From assembly GCA_030830245.1 (NCBI GenBank), contig JAURNJ010000006.1, forward strand, positions 1 through 8,329: a DNA stretch of 8,329 bases, in the 5' to 3' direction. The DNA is from Novosphingobium sp. Its GTDB lineage: Bacteria; Pseudomonadota; Alphaproteobacteria; Sphingomonadales; Sphingomonadaceae. The position numbers and the translations under genes were made by a program. Positions within the stretch are counted from its first letter, which is position 1. Every line of letters starts with the position of its first letter. The notes beneath the pieces are model-generated. The model was not told where the DNA came from, searched no databases, and worked only from the letters and a program-made list of their open reading frames with translations. This document shows positions 1 to 5,755 of this stretch, one piece after another.

Positions 1-2
1 CC

Positions 3-1127
3 ATGTCCTCGATCAGACCATGGCGCGACATCGAGCGCCGCAAGAGCCGCCAGATCATGGTCGGCAAGGTGCCGGTGGGCGGCGATGCGCCGATCACCGT
101 CCAGACCATGACCAATACGCTTACGTCGGATGCCAGGGCGACGATCGACCAGATCCGTCGCTGCGAGGATGCGGGGGCAGACCTGATCCGCGTCTCCTGC
201 CCCGACGAGGCGAGCACGGCGGCCATGCCCGAAATCGTGCGGGCCGCGCGAATCCCCGTCATCGCCGACATCCATTTCCACTACAAGCGCGCGCTGGAAG
301 CTGCCGATGCGGGCGCGGCGTGCCTGCGCATCAATCCGGGCAACATCGGGTCGAGCGAGCGCGTTGCCGAAGTGGTGCGCGCGGCCAAGGCCAACGGCTG
401 CGCGATCCGCATAGGGGTCAACGCGGGATCGCTGGAGAAGGACCTGCTCGAAAAATACGGCGAGCCGTGCCCCGAAGCACTGGTCGAATCCGCGCTCGAT
501 CACATCAAGCTGCTGCAGGACCACGATTTCCATGAATACAAGGTGGCGGTGAAGGCCAGCGACGTGTTCCTCGCAGTCGCCGCCTACACCGGGCTGGCCG
601 ACGCGGTCGATTGCCCGCTGCATCTCGGCATCACCGAGGCGGGCGGGCTGATCGGCGGCACGGTCAAGAGCGCGATCGGCATGGGCAACCTTCTGTGGGC
701 GGGTATCGGCGACACCATCCGCGTCTCGCTTTCGGCCGAGCCCGAAGAGGAAGTGCGGGTCGGTTTCGAGATCCTGAAATCGCTGGGCCTCAGGACGCGG
801 GGCGTGCGGGTGGTTTCGTGCCCGAGCTGCGCGCGCCAGGGCTTCGACGTGATCCGCACCGTACAGGCGCTCGAGGACCGGCTCCAGCACATCAAGACGC
901 CACTCTCGCTCTCGGTCCTGGGCTGCGTGGTTAACGGACCGGGCGAGGCGCGCGAGACCGACATCGGCATCACCGGCGGTGGCAACGGCAAGCACATGGT
1001 CTATCTTTCCGGCGTGACGGATCACCACGTCCAGAGCGAAGACATGCTCGACCATATCGTCGCCCTGGTCGAAGCCAAGGCTGCGGAGATCGAGGCGCAG
1101 GCGGCTGAACCGCAGGCTGCCGAATAA
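3..1127 (+). CDS. ispG: 4-hydroxy-3-methylbut-2-enyl diphosphate synthase (IspG/GcpE)
   Basis: This cytosolic [4Fe-4S] enzyme converts 2-C-methyl-D-erythritol 2,4-cyclodiphosphate to HMBPP in the MEP isoprenoid pathway. At 374 residues it is almost the size of the E. coli enzyme (372). The N-terminal TIM-barrel part shows the family segment ITVQTMTNT (residues 31-39). The C-terminal cluster domain carries CPSC (C273, C276) and CVVNGPGEA (C308, E315), the same spacing as the known ligands C270, C273, C305 and E312 of E. coli IspG. The GITGGG motif follows at about 322-327. The ATG at base 3 matches the usual sphingomonad N-terminus, but its ribosome binding site and promoter lie outside the window. 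The last 15 or so residues are an Ala/Glu-rich tail. The stop codon TAA overlaps a downstream small frame. The gene looks intact and is a core-genome anchor beside an accessory region. Confidence 0.97.
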   Translation: MSSIRPWRDIERRKSRQIMVGKVPVGGDAPITVQTMTNTLTSDARATIDQIRRCEDAGADLIRVSCPDEASTAAMPEIVRAARIPVIADIHFHYKRALEAADAGAACLRINPGNIGSSERVAEVVRAAKANGCAIRIGVNAGSLEKDLLEKYGEPCPEALVESALDHIKLLQDHDFHEYKVAVKASDVFLAVAAYTGLADAVDCPLHLGITEAGGLIGGTVKSAIGMGNLLWAGIGDTIRVSLSAEPEEEVRVGFEILKSLGLRTRGVRVVSCPSCARQGFDVIRTVQALEDRLQHIKTPLSLSVLGCVVNGPGEARETDIGITGGGNGKHMVYLSGVTDHHVQSEDMLDHIVALVEAKAAEIEAQAAEPQAAE

Positions 1128-1345
1128 CCGAAAAGCGGCCTACGCAAGCGATACGTGCCGCCGGGCTTGGCGCGGGGTCGGCAGGGGCACTGGCCGCAGG
1201 CGCTTTCGCACTGGGCGCAATCGCCATGGGTGCGGTCGCCATCGGCGCCCTGGCGATCGGCAAGCTGAGGATTCGGGACGCGAGGATTGAGCGATTGCGC
1301 ATTGGCCAGCTCGAAATCAACGATCCGAAAGACGGCCGACCATGA
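1124..1345 (+). CDS. small hydrophobic pentad-repeat protein, start codon missing (ATA) or gene inactive
   Basis: This is a 74-codon frame in the -1 register relative to ispG. Read from the ATA at 1124 it encodes 73 residues: a basic N-terminal stretch ([13 protein letters not shown]), nine consecutive five-residue units, and an acidic/basic tail NDPKDGRP. The first five units are G-A-[LFIV]-A-[AILM]; the last four are charged ([20 protein letters not shown]). Such regular coding structure is unlikely by chance. No ATG, GTG or TTG lies in frame between the upstream in-frame stop (1106-1108) and the repeats; the only in-frame ATG, at 1229, is inside unit three. ATA occupies the place where an ATG overlapping the ispG stop would sit. 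The frame ends with ATGA, overlapping the next start at 1342, as in a coupled operon. The function is unknown. Membrane association or a small right-handed beta-helix are both possible. It may be a recently inactivated gene. Confidence 0.5.
   Translation: MTEKRPTQAIRAAGLGAGSAGALAAGAFALGAIAMGAVAIGALAIGKLRIRDARIERLRIGQLEINDPKDGRP
1184..1318 (+). repeat. nine degenerate 15-bp tandem units encoding hydrophobic pentapeptides
   Basis: Nine consecutive 15-base units encode [40 protein letters not shown] and GQLEI. The protein period is strict, while the DNA units differ at many third positions (for example ggcgca, ggtgcg and ggcgcc for Gly-Ala). The repeat therefore looks old and held by selection on the protein rather than freshly expanded. 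Position 1 is Gly in seven of the nine units, position 3 is always hydrophobic (Leu, Phe, Ile, Val or Ala), and position 5 is hydrophobic. Confidence 0.75.
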
Positions 1346-1812
1346 AGGTCATGACTGGCTGCCTGTTCGTGCTGCTCGGTCTTTTCGCCGGCTTCGTCCT
1401 GACCGCAGTGCTAGGCCTGCTGCTCGTTCCCACCAGACCCGCCGACAGTGGCGGGCGCGAAATGTTCATCTTCTTCGGTCTGGCCCCCGTTGGGGGTATA
1501 TTGGGGGCGATTGGCGGGATCGTCTATGCGTATCTTGGCACAGCGTCTGTGCCCACCGTTTTCCTCAACCTGCGCACCGCAGACGTTCTGGGCATTCTCC
1601 AACCCGATGCGATTGCCTCGTTTGCAGTCGCTGGCGTGACCTATTTCGTGACCGCCAACGAAGGTGATTCGAGGGTCGGCTCCGGCATCGCTGACTCGGT
1701 TCGCCTTCCGGCTCGATGTCTGCGGACGCCAACTGACCTTGATAGAGCGCGAGGCCTTGCTCGCGCAGTGCGCCTTCCACGCCGTCGAGCATTCCGAAGG
1801 AGATGGTGTTGA
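1342..1812 (+). CDS. two-helix small membrane protein with a chimeric C-terminus
   Basis: The frame is 156 codons long and starts at an ATG that overlaps the stop of the preceding pentad-repeat frame (ATGA), which suggests translational coupling. Residues about 5-29 and 42-66 are hydrophobic, Gly/Ala/Leu-rich membrane segments (for example APVGGILGAIGGIVYAYLG), joined by a short polar loop with TRPADSGGRE. From about residue 70 the character changes to soluble sequence with PDAIASF (88-94) and TYFVTANEGDSR (100-111), which resemble choice-of-anchor I proteins. From about residue 122 the sequence is an Arg-rich, low-quality tail ending FRRRWC, as expected from reading out of a true coding frame. 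I interpret the first 66 or so residues as a small inner-membrane protein of unknown function whose natural 3' end was replaced by a rearrangement. The protein may still be made. No family could be assigned to the membrane part. Confidence 0.5.
   Translation: MKVMTGCLFVLLGLFAGFVLTAVLGLLLVPTRPADSGGREMFIFFGLAPVGGILGAIGGIVYAYLGTASVPTVFLNLRTADVLGILQPDAIASFAVAGVTYFVTANEGDSRVGSGIADSVRLPARCLRTPTDLDRARGLARAVRLPRRRAFRRRWC
1549..1704 (+). pseudogene. fragment of a choice-of-anchor I family (beta-propeller) protein gene
   Basis: In the frame of the upstream membrane protein this stretch encodes TVFLNLRTADVLGILQ, then PDAIASFAVAGVTYFVTANEGDSR, split here as PDAIASF, AVAGV and TYFVTANEGDSR. From memory of the family, choice-of-anchor I proteins (large secreted or surface proteins sometimes annotated as alkaline phosphatase-like) carry a PDAIA...Y-VTANEGD-R block. 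Full members are several hundred residues long, whereas only about 45-50 residues are visible here, with no upstream or downstream continuation in any frame that I could recognise. It is therefore best called a remnant. The left junction lies near 1545-1565 and the right one near 1675-1705. It could also be a short natural domain in a fused protein, but the Arg-rich tail argues against that. Confidence 0.45.
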
Positions 1813-1864
1813 CGACGCTGGCGTTCGCCGCAGCTACAGTCCAGGACTGACCAGAGTCTGGGTT
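1691..1864 (-). pseudogene. unidentified protein-like fragment, no start codon at its 5' end
   Basis: Read on the minus strand from just after a stop codon (1865-1867), this stretch gives a sequence with natural-looking composition: SWTVAAANASVVNTISFGML, then DGVEGALREQGLALYQGQ, then LASADIEPEGEPSQ. Beyond 1691 the same frame turns into Arg/Ser-rich sequence typical of an antisense shadow. No ATG occurs before the Met at 1790-1792. I could not assign a family. The sharp loss of protein character at 1691, next to the right edge of the choice-of-anchor I remnant on the other strand, suggests a recombination junction. The third-position G/C content of this frame and of the opposing plus-strand frame is similar, so coding bias does not settle which strand was coding. 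The call rests on sequence appearance only. Confidence 0.25.
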
Positions 1865-2071
1865 TCAACCATGAGCAAGGTTGCACGTTGCGGGCAAATC
1901 TGGCCCAGATAGCTTAGCGCTTTATTGCCAGGACAAATGAGTTATCACTTCCGTTCCTGCTAGTGCGCCAAGTTTCAATAATTCGGCTGCAGGAATATGG
2001 CGGGCTTTCCGCGACAGGCGCCTGCACAGGTGGCATATTGCCCGCCGCAGGCATCTACAGAGGACGCAGGC
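1865..2071. other. intergenic region upstream of the Rieske gene
   Basis: This region is locally more AT-rich than its surroundings, mainly at 1910-1998, and presumably contains the promoter of the Rieske oxygenase gene. A possible weak sigma70-like pair is TTTCAA (1973-1978) and TATGGC (1996-2001) with 17-bp spacing, but the match is poor and I do not claim it as a promoter. Short dyads (GCAA-gg-TTGC at 1875-1884; TTGC-gg-GCAA at 1888-1897) are too short to call operators. No RNA gene and no credible terminator was seen. Confidence 0.4.
2059..2064 (+). promoter_or_regulatory. ribosome binding site deciding the Rieske start
   Basis: AGAGGA lies seven bases before the ATG at 2072. This selects 2072 over the in-frame ATG at 1997, which has no comparable Shine-Dalgarno sequence and would add 25 residues of unconvincing N-terminus. 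Confidence 0.7.
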
Positions 2072-3454
2072 ATGCCCGATCCCACCCCGCAAGCAGCAGG
2101 CACCGACATGAAGAGCGTGCCCGAAGTGCTCGCCGGTGACACGGTGCCGCCACCGCCGCCCTATTTCGACGAGGGCGATACGGACCCTGAGTGCAGGCCC
2201 TTCTCCAAGCAGTCGATGCTGTGTCCGGACTATGCCCGGCGAGAGGCCGCACATCTCTGGCGCGAGGTCTGGCAGATGGCCTGCCGCGAACGGGCGCTGC
2301 CAAACGTAGGCGACTATCTCACCTACGACATTCTCGACCAGTCGGTGATCATCGTCCGGACCGGTGAGGACGAGTTCTCCGCCTTCCACAACGTGTGCCA
2401 GCATCGCGGCCTCAAGCTGGTGGAGGGTTCGGGTTCGCTGGGCGATGACGGCCAGTTCAAGTGCTCGTTCCACGGCTGGTGCTACGACGGTGGCGGCAAG
2501 CTGCGCACATTGCCGCGCGCATGGGATTTCCCGACCGTGGAGCCGGGCAAGGTGCGGCTGCCGCCGGTGCGGATCGACCGGTGGGACGGCTGGATCTTCA
2601 TCAATTTCGATCCTGATGCCGAGCCGCTCGCAGACTTTCTCGGCGACATGCTGCCCCGGCATTTCGCGCTCTGGCCGCAGGCTGAGCGCCACATCGTCAG
2701 CCACGCAATGCGGCTCATACGGTGCAACTGGAAGGCGGCGCTCGAGGCCTTCCTCGAAGTCTATCACGTGCCTGCCACCCATCCGAGCGCAGGCCAGTTC
2801 GCCTCGGACAACGCCGCCAAATACGACGTTTTCGGACCTCATGGCCGAATGCACATGGTCAAATTCGTTACGTCCAAGGGGGTGAGCGAGCAGGAGCTCG
2901 TCGATCACTGGATCGGCATGGGGCTTGCGGCAGCATCGGACTCAATTCCCCGGGTGCCCGAAGGTGGCCGCGCACGGGGCGTGCTGGCCGATTACCAGCG
3001 CCAGCAATACGCGGCGCGAACCGGCCGCGACTTCAGCCGGTTCAGCGATGCGGAGATGCTCGACACGCTGGAATACCATGTGTTTCCCAACTTCGCGCCG
3101 TGGGGCGGATTCGGCACCAATCTGGTCTATCGGGTGCGGCCCAATGGCTTCGACCCGCATACCTGCCTGTTCGAGGTCATGGTCACGGCCCCGGACCCGG
3201 CAGGCGAGAAGCCGCGCGATGCCGACCTGACGATCGTGCCAGAGGATGCATCATGGATGGTCGCACCGGGCATGACCGGTTTGGGACCCGTTCTCGACGA
3301 GGATGTGGCAAACCTCGAACGCGTCCAGAAAGGTCTCCAGTCAGACGGCTATCAGGAAATGCGCTTCAGCCGCTATCAGGAGCGCCTGATCCGCAACCTG
3401 CACCAGCGGGTGGACGAGTACCTAGCGAAAGGGGCAGACGGTCCTGCCTCTTGA
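2072..3454 (+). CDS. Rieske [2Fe-2S] non-haem iron oxygenase, catalytic alpha subunit
   Basis: This is a ring-hydroxylating-type oxygenase or monooxygenase alpha subunit, 460 residues from the ATG chosen by its ribosome binding site. The N-terminal Rieske domain has CQH (C109, H111) and CSFH (C131, H134), the C-x-H...C-x2-H ligand set, followed by GWCYDGGG. The catalytic domain contains NWKAALEAFLEVYHVPATHP (219-238), giving iron ligands H232 and H237, with an acidic third ligand probably D411 in DEDVANLERVQ. The residue that would bridge the Rieske and iron sites is Glu (E229) instead of the Asp found in naphthalene dioxygenase. A Pro-rich stretch (VPPPPPY, 25-31) precedes the Rieske domain. 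The alpha-only layout, with no beta subunit, ferredoxin or reductase next to it, means electrons must come from proteins encoded elsewhere. The substrate cannot be told from sequence; an aromatic ring, a terpenoid or steroid carbon, or demethylation of an N- or O-methyl group are all possible. It ends directly against the convergent amidohydrolase stop. Confidence 0.93.
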   Translation: MPDPTPQAAGTDMKSVPEVLAGDTVPPPPPYFDEGDTDPECRPFSKQSMLCPDYARREAAHLWREVWQMACRERALPNVGDYLTYDILDQSVIIVRTGEDEFSAFHNVCQHRGLKLVEGSGSLGDDGQFKCSFHGWCYDGGGKLRTLPRAWDFPTVEPGKVRLPPVRIDRWDGWIFINFDPDAEPLADFLGDMLPRHFALWPQAERHIVSHAMRLIRCNWKAALEAFLEVYHVPATHPSAGQFASDNAAKYDVFGPHGRMHMVKFVTSKGVSEQELVDHWIGMGLAAASDSIPRVPEGGRARGVLADYQRQQYAARTGRDFSRFSDAEMLDTLEYHVFPNFAPWGGFGTNLVYRVRPNGFDPHTCLFEVMVTAPDPAGEKPRDADLTIVPEDASWMVAPGMTGLGPVLDEDVANLERVQKGLQSDGYQEMRFSRYQERLIRNLHQRVDEYLAKGADGPAS

Positions 3455-4672
3455 TCAGTCCGGCATCAGCCAGGTGCCGTTGTCGACGAATACCTTCTGG
3501 AGCACCTCCTGCCCGAATGGGGCAACCCGCTCGCTGACGTCGATCATCGGCTTGCGACCGCCTTCGGGATGCGGATAGTCGCTGGCATAACAGTAGATCT
3601 CGGACATCTCGTAGCGGCGGAGGTAGGTATCGACCGGCTCGATATCGAATAGCGAATAGCGCGTGTTGCGGCGGATATAGTCCGACGGCTTCATCGACAG
3701 GCGCAGGTCACCCTCCATGTTGCCCAATGAGAACTTGCGCTGGTTCGCGAACCACAGGTCGAGGTTTTCCGCCAAGGGTCCGACCCATTGCGCAGTCACC
3801 TCACAGGCGCCGAAGCGCAGGTCGGGATAACGCTCGAACACGCCGCCCAGCACCATGGTCGCAACGAAGTTCTGGACCGGCAGGTGCAGGGTGGAGAGCG
3901 TCCACGGGTCCATCTGGAACTCCTCGCCCGCCTTCCAACCCTCGAACTGGGGGGCATTGCGCCATTCCGCCGTGGTAAGGAACTCGAAGTCCGAGCCGAC
4001 ATGGGCGGTAATCGTCACTCTCGCCTTCTCGCACATGTCCCACAGCGGGTTCAGCGAAGGATGTGCGGGCGAGACCCCTCCGGGCAGGGCCGCGCTTGGC
4101 AGCCAGATCGCGCGCACGCCTCCATCGATCAGGCGCTTCGCCTCGGCCAGCAGGCTCGGCACGTCAGGTGCGAGCGCAACGGCGACCATCCGCAGCCGAT
4201 CGCTCTTGCGCGCCACGCGCAGGCAGAAATCGTTGTGCAGCCGGATCATGTCGAGCGCGAATTTTTTCCGGTTGCCGCCGATCGAGCGGTACATGTTGGG
4301 AAAGGCGTCGCACCGGAAATAGAAGCTGGTTGCATAGAGGCCGATGGATCCGGGAAACACGAGCTGGCGGTCTACGCCGGTCATGTCCATGACCTCGAGC
4401 CGCCGGTCCCAGTCGAACGCGCCGGGCGCGCTGGCGAATTTGGTGTTCCAGATCGTGTCCGCGTCCATCACGGTGTCGTCTGCCGCCACGAACTGGCGGA
4501 TCGGCATCTTCGAATCCTCGTGCGCCTCGACGAAGGGACGCGTCGCCTCACCGAACTGATCGATCCAGTGGTTGACCGGGGTGTATTCGTGCGCGTCCGC
4601 ATCCATGATCCGCCCGGCGTAGGGCAGAAGGCACTCGGGGATCGCGAGGTTGGAAGCGCTCGTCTGCATCAT
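3455..4672 (-). CDS. amidohydrolase-2 family metal-dependent hydrolase/decarboxylase
   Basis: This 405-residue cytosolic protein belongs to the amidohydrolase-related (Amidohydro_2) TIM-barrel family, which includes ACMSD-type decarboxylases and hydrolases of ring-cleavage products. Visible motifs are MDADAHEYTP (23-32, with D26 and H28 in the place of the usual H-x-H), TAHVGSD (H224 expected as a metal ligand), LHLPVQN (H263), and YASDYPHPEGG (D365, the catalytic or metal-binding Asp of the last strand). The start is one of two adjacent ATGs (4672 or 4669); AAGGA (plus positions 4678-4682) precedes them at suitable distance and is embedded in the end of the SDR gene. Only one base separates this start from the SDR stop, so the two are surely cotranscribed and probably translationally coupled. 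Its likely role is hydrolysis or non-oxidative decarboxylation of an intermediate in the same pathway; the substrate is unknown. Confidence 0.88.
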   Translation of the reverse strand: MMQTSASNLAIPECLLPYAGRIMDADAHEYTPVNHWIDQFGEATRPFVEAHEDSKMPIRQFVAADDTVMDADTIWNTKFASAPGAFDWDRRLEVMDMTGVDRQLVFPGSIGLYATSFYFRCDAFPNMYRSIGGNRKKFALDMIRLHNDFCLRVARKSDRLRMVAVALAPDVPSLLAEAKRLIDGGVRAIWLPSAALPGGVSPAHPSLNPLWDMCEKARVTITAHVGSDFEFLTTAEWRNAPQFEGWKAGEEFQMDPWTLSTLHLPVQNFVATMVLGGVFERYPDLRFGACEVTAQWVGPLAENLDLWFANQRKFSLGNMEGDLRLSMKPSDYIRRNTRYSLFDIEPVDTYLRRYEMSEIYCYASDYPHPEGGRKPMIDVSERVAPFGQEVLQKVFVDNGTWLMPD

Positions 4673-4673
4673 G

Positions 4674-5645
4674 TCATTCCTTGCCGGATATTGCCGAGCC
4701 TTGGCCGGCAAAGGCGGTGGCCTGTTCGCCGATGAAACCGAGATCGTCGGTCAGCAGTTTCATCGAATCGCCAAAGCGGTCAATCGTTAAGCGGGTTTCG
4801 TCCTGGAGTGTCGCAAGCATGGCTTCGCGCGCTGCCTCGATACCTGGCCCGGCCATGATCCGGCCCGGCGTCTCGGTCATGACCACGCGCGATATGCGCC
4901 CACCGCCCGTCACGAAGGTCTCGCCATTGATAGCACAATCCCAGTGAGCCAGCCATGCCACGACTGGCGAGACCAGTTCGGGCTTCAGGGTGTCGAGGAA
5001 CCATGTCCGAAAGGCCGATTCCGGCATGTTCTCGGCCATTCGGCTCGCTCCCGAAGGCGCGACGAGGTTGACGTGAATGCAGTCGTTTTCACCTTCGCTT
5101 GCCAGCGCCCGGCACAGCCCGATGTAGCTGGCCTTGGCAGTGGAATAGGGCGTGCTGGCGGCGATTCCGTACATCGCTGTCGATCCGATCAGGACGATCC
5201 GCCCCGATCCGGCGGCAAGAAAATGCGGCCATGCTTCCTGCGCGATCAGGAAGGCGGCACGCGTGTTGATCGCCAGCTGTTTTTCCAGCCGCTCCGCGCT
5301 TTCGTCCTGCATGGGCATCGAGCCGAGGGTGAATCCGGCGTTGTGGACAACTGTATCGATGCGCCCGAAGCGCTCGACCGCAAGACGCACCGCGCCGCGC
5401 GCGCCCTCCTCGCTCGCAAGGTCGGCGCTGTAGGGAACCGCGCTCCAGCCCGCATCGCAAAGTTCCCGCGCCACTGAATCGGCAACCGACTCGTCGCCGC
5501 CCGAACCGAACAGATCGACTCCTGCATCGGCGACCACCACCTGTGCGCCGAGCGATGCGAAGAGCCGGGCATGTTCCCGCCCCATGCCACGCCCCGCCCC
5601 GGTGACGAGCACGGTGCGACCTTCAAAGGTGACAGTGGCTGCCAT
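4674..5645 (-). CDS. short-chain dehydrogenase/reductase with C-terminal extension
   Basis: This is a 323-residue NAD(P)-dependent SDR. The Rossmann motif is TGAGRGMG (15-22), an acidic residue D40 follows strand 2 (VVVADAG), which favours NAD over NADP, NAG is at 102-104, N127 lies in INTRAAF, and the catalytic set is S155, Y167 and K171 in YSTAK. The usual N-x-[VIL]-x-P-G after the active site reads NLVAPSGA, with Ser instead of Gly. About 70 residues beyond the standard fold (from VTGGGRISRVV) resemble the extended tails of SDRs related to the dehydrogenase part of peroxisomal multifunctional enzyme type 2 (HSD17B4), which oxidise 3-hydroxyacyl-CoA or steroid alcohols. The start at 5645 is preceded by GAGGAGG ten bases away. 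A longer in-frame ATG at 5708 would lie across the divergent regulatory region and is unlikely. It is first in a two-gene operon with the amidohydrolase. Confidence 0.92.
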   Translation of the reverse strand: MAATVTFEGRTVLVTGAGRGMGREHARLFASLGAQVVVADAGVDLFGSGGDESVADSVARELCDAGWSAVPYSADLASEEGARGAVRLAVERFGRIDTVVHNAGFTLGSMPMQDESAERLEKQLAINTRAAFLIAQEAWPHFLAAGSGRIVLIGSTAMYGIAASTPYSTAKASYIGLCRALASEGENDCIHVNLVAPSGASRMAENMPESAFRTWFLDTLKPELVSPVVAWLAHWDCAINGETFVTGGGRISRVVMTETPGRIMAGPGIEAAREAMLATLQDETRLTIDRFGDSMKLLTDDLGFIGEQATAFAGQGSAISGKE

Positions 5646-5655
5646 GGCGCGCAGG

Positions 5656-5662
5656 CCTCCTC
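5656..5662 (-). promoter_or_regulatory. ribosome binding site of the SDR gene
   Basis: On the minus strand this reads GAGGAGG, a near-perfect Shine-Dalgarno sequence, ten bases before the ATG at 5645. It supports the short SDR start rather than the ATG at 5708. Confidence 0.7.
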
Positions 5663-5672
5663 TCTTGCCTGA

Positions 5673-5710
5673 TCTTGCAGTTCTGCGCACACTATGCGCT
5701 TGGTGCAAGA
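5673..5710. promoter_or_regulatory. nested inverted repeat, probable operator of the divergent promoters
   Basis: The outer arms are TCTTGCA (5673-5679) and TGCAAGA (5704-5710), perfectly complementary over seven bases. Inside them GCGCA (5685-5689) and TGCGC (5695-5699) form a second dyad around the loop CACTA. The two dyad centres differ by only half a base. The element lies between the divergent SDR and luciferase-like monooxygenase starts (5646-5755), where a dimeric regulator such as a TetR, MarR or GntR member would control both operons. It has no T-run and is not at a gene end, so it is not a terminator. No regulator gene is in the window. CACTAT (5690-5695) inside the element could serve as a weak -10 box, but I cannot place a convincing -35. 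Confidence 0.5.
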
Positions 5711-5741
5711 GTCTGCCGGGCGCTTCGCCGGAAAGCAGAAT

Positions 5742-5748
5742 GGGAGGA
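5742..5748 (+). promoter_or_regulatory. ribosome binding site deciding the TTG start of the flavin monooxygenase
   Basis: GGGAGGA lies seven bases before TTG at 5756. The nearer ATG at 5749 is out of frame, and the in-frame ATG at 5675 lies inside the inverted repeat with no Shine-Dalgarno sequence. Confidence 0.75.
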
Positions 5749-5755
5749 TGCAGTC

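Noticed and set aside
1106..1345. Programmed -1 frameshift joining IspG to the pentad-repeat protein
   Set aside because: The repeat frame is in the -1 register and open from 1109, but there is no slippery heptamer and no evident downstream stimulator before the ispG stop. IspG proteins normally end here.
1875..1897. GCAA/TTGC short dyads before the Rieske gene
   Set aside because: The four-base arms are too short to distinguish from chance, and they do not match the divergent operator.
1664..1912. An 82-codon plus-strand frame overlapping the remnant region
   Set aside because: It has no ribosome binding site and no recognisable motif, and it competes with the more protein-like minus-strand frame. 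It is most likely chance.
1973..2001. Possible sigma70 promoter TTTCAA-N17-TATGGC
   Set aside because: Both boxes match the consensus poorly, and sphingomonad promoters cannot be called reliably from such weak matches.
1922..2908. A 328-codon minus-strand frame opposite the Rieske gene
   Set aside because: The composition is that of a shadow frame, it has no recognisable domain, and the plus strand encodes an unmistakable Rieske oxygenase.
3788..4735. A 315-codon plus-strand frame opposite the amidohydrolase
   Set aside because: It is a shadow of the minus-strand amidohydrolase. It has no family motif and no ribosome binding site.
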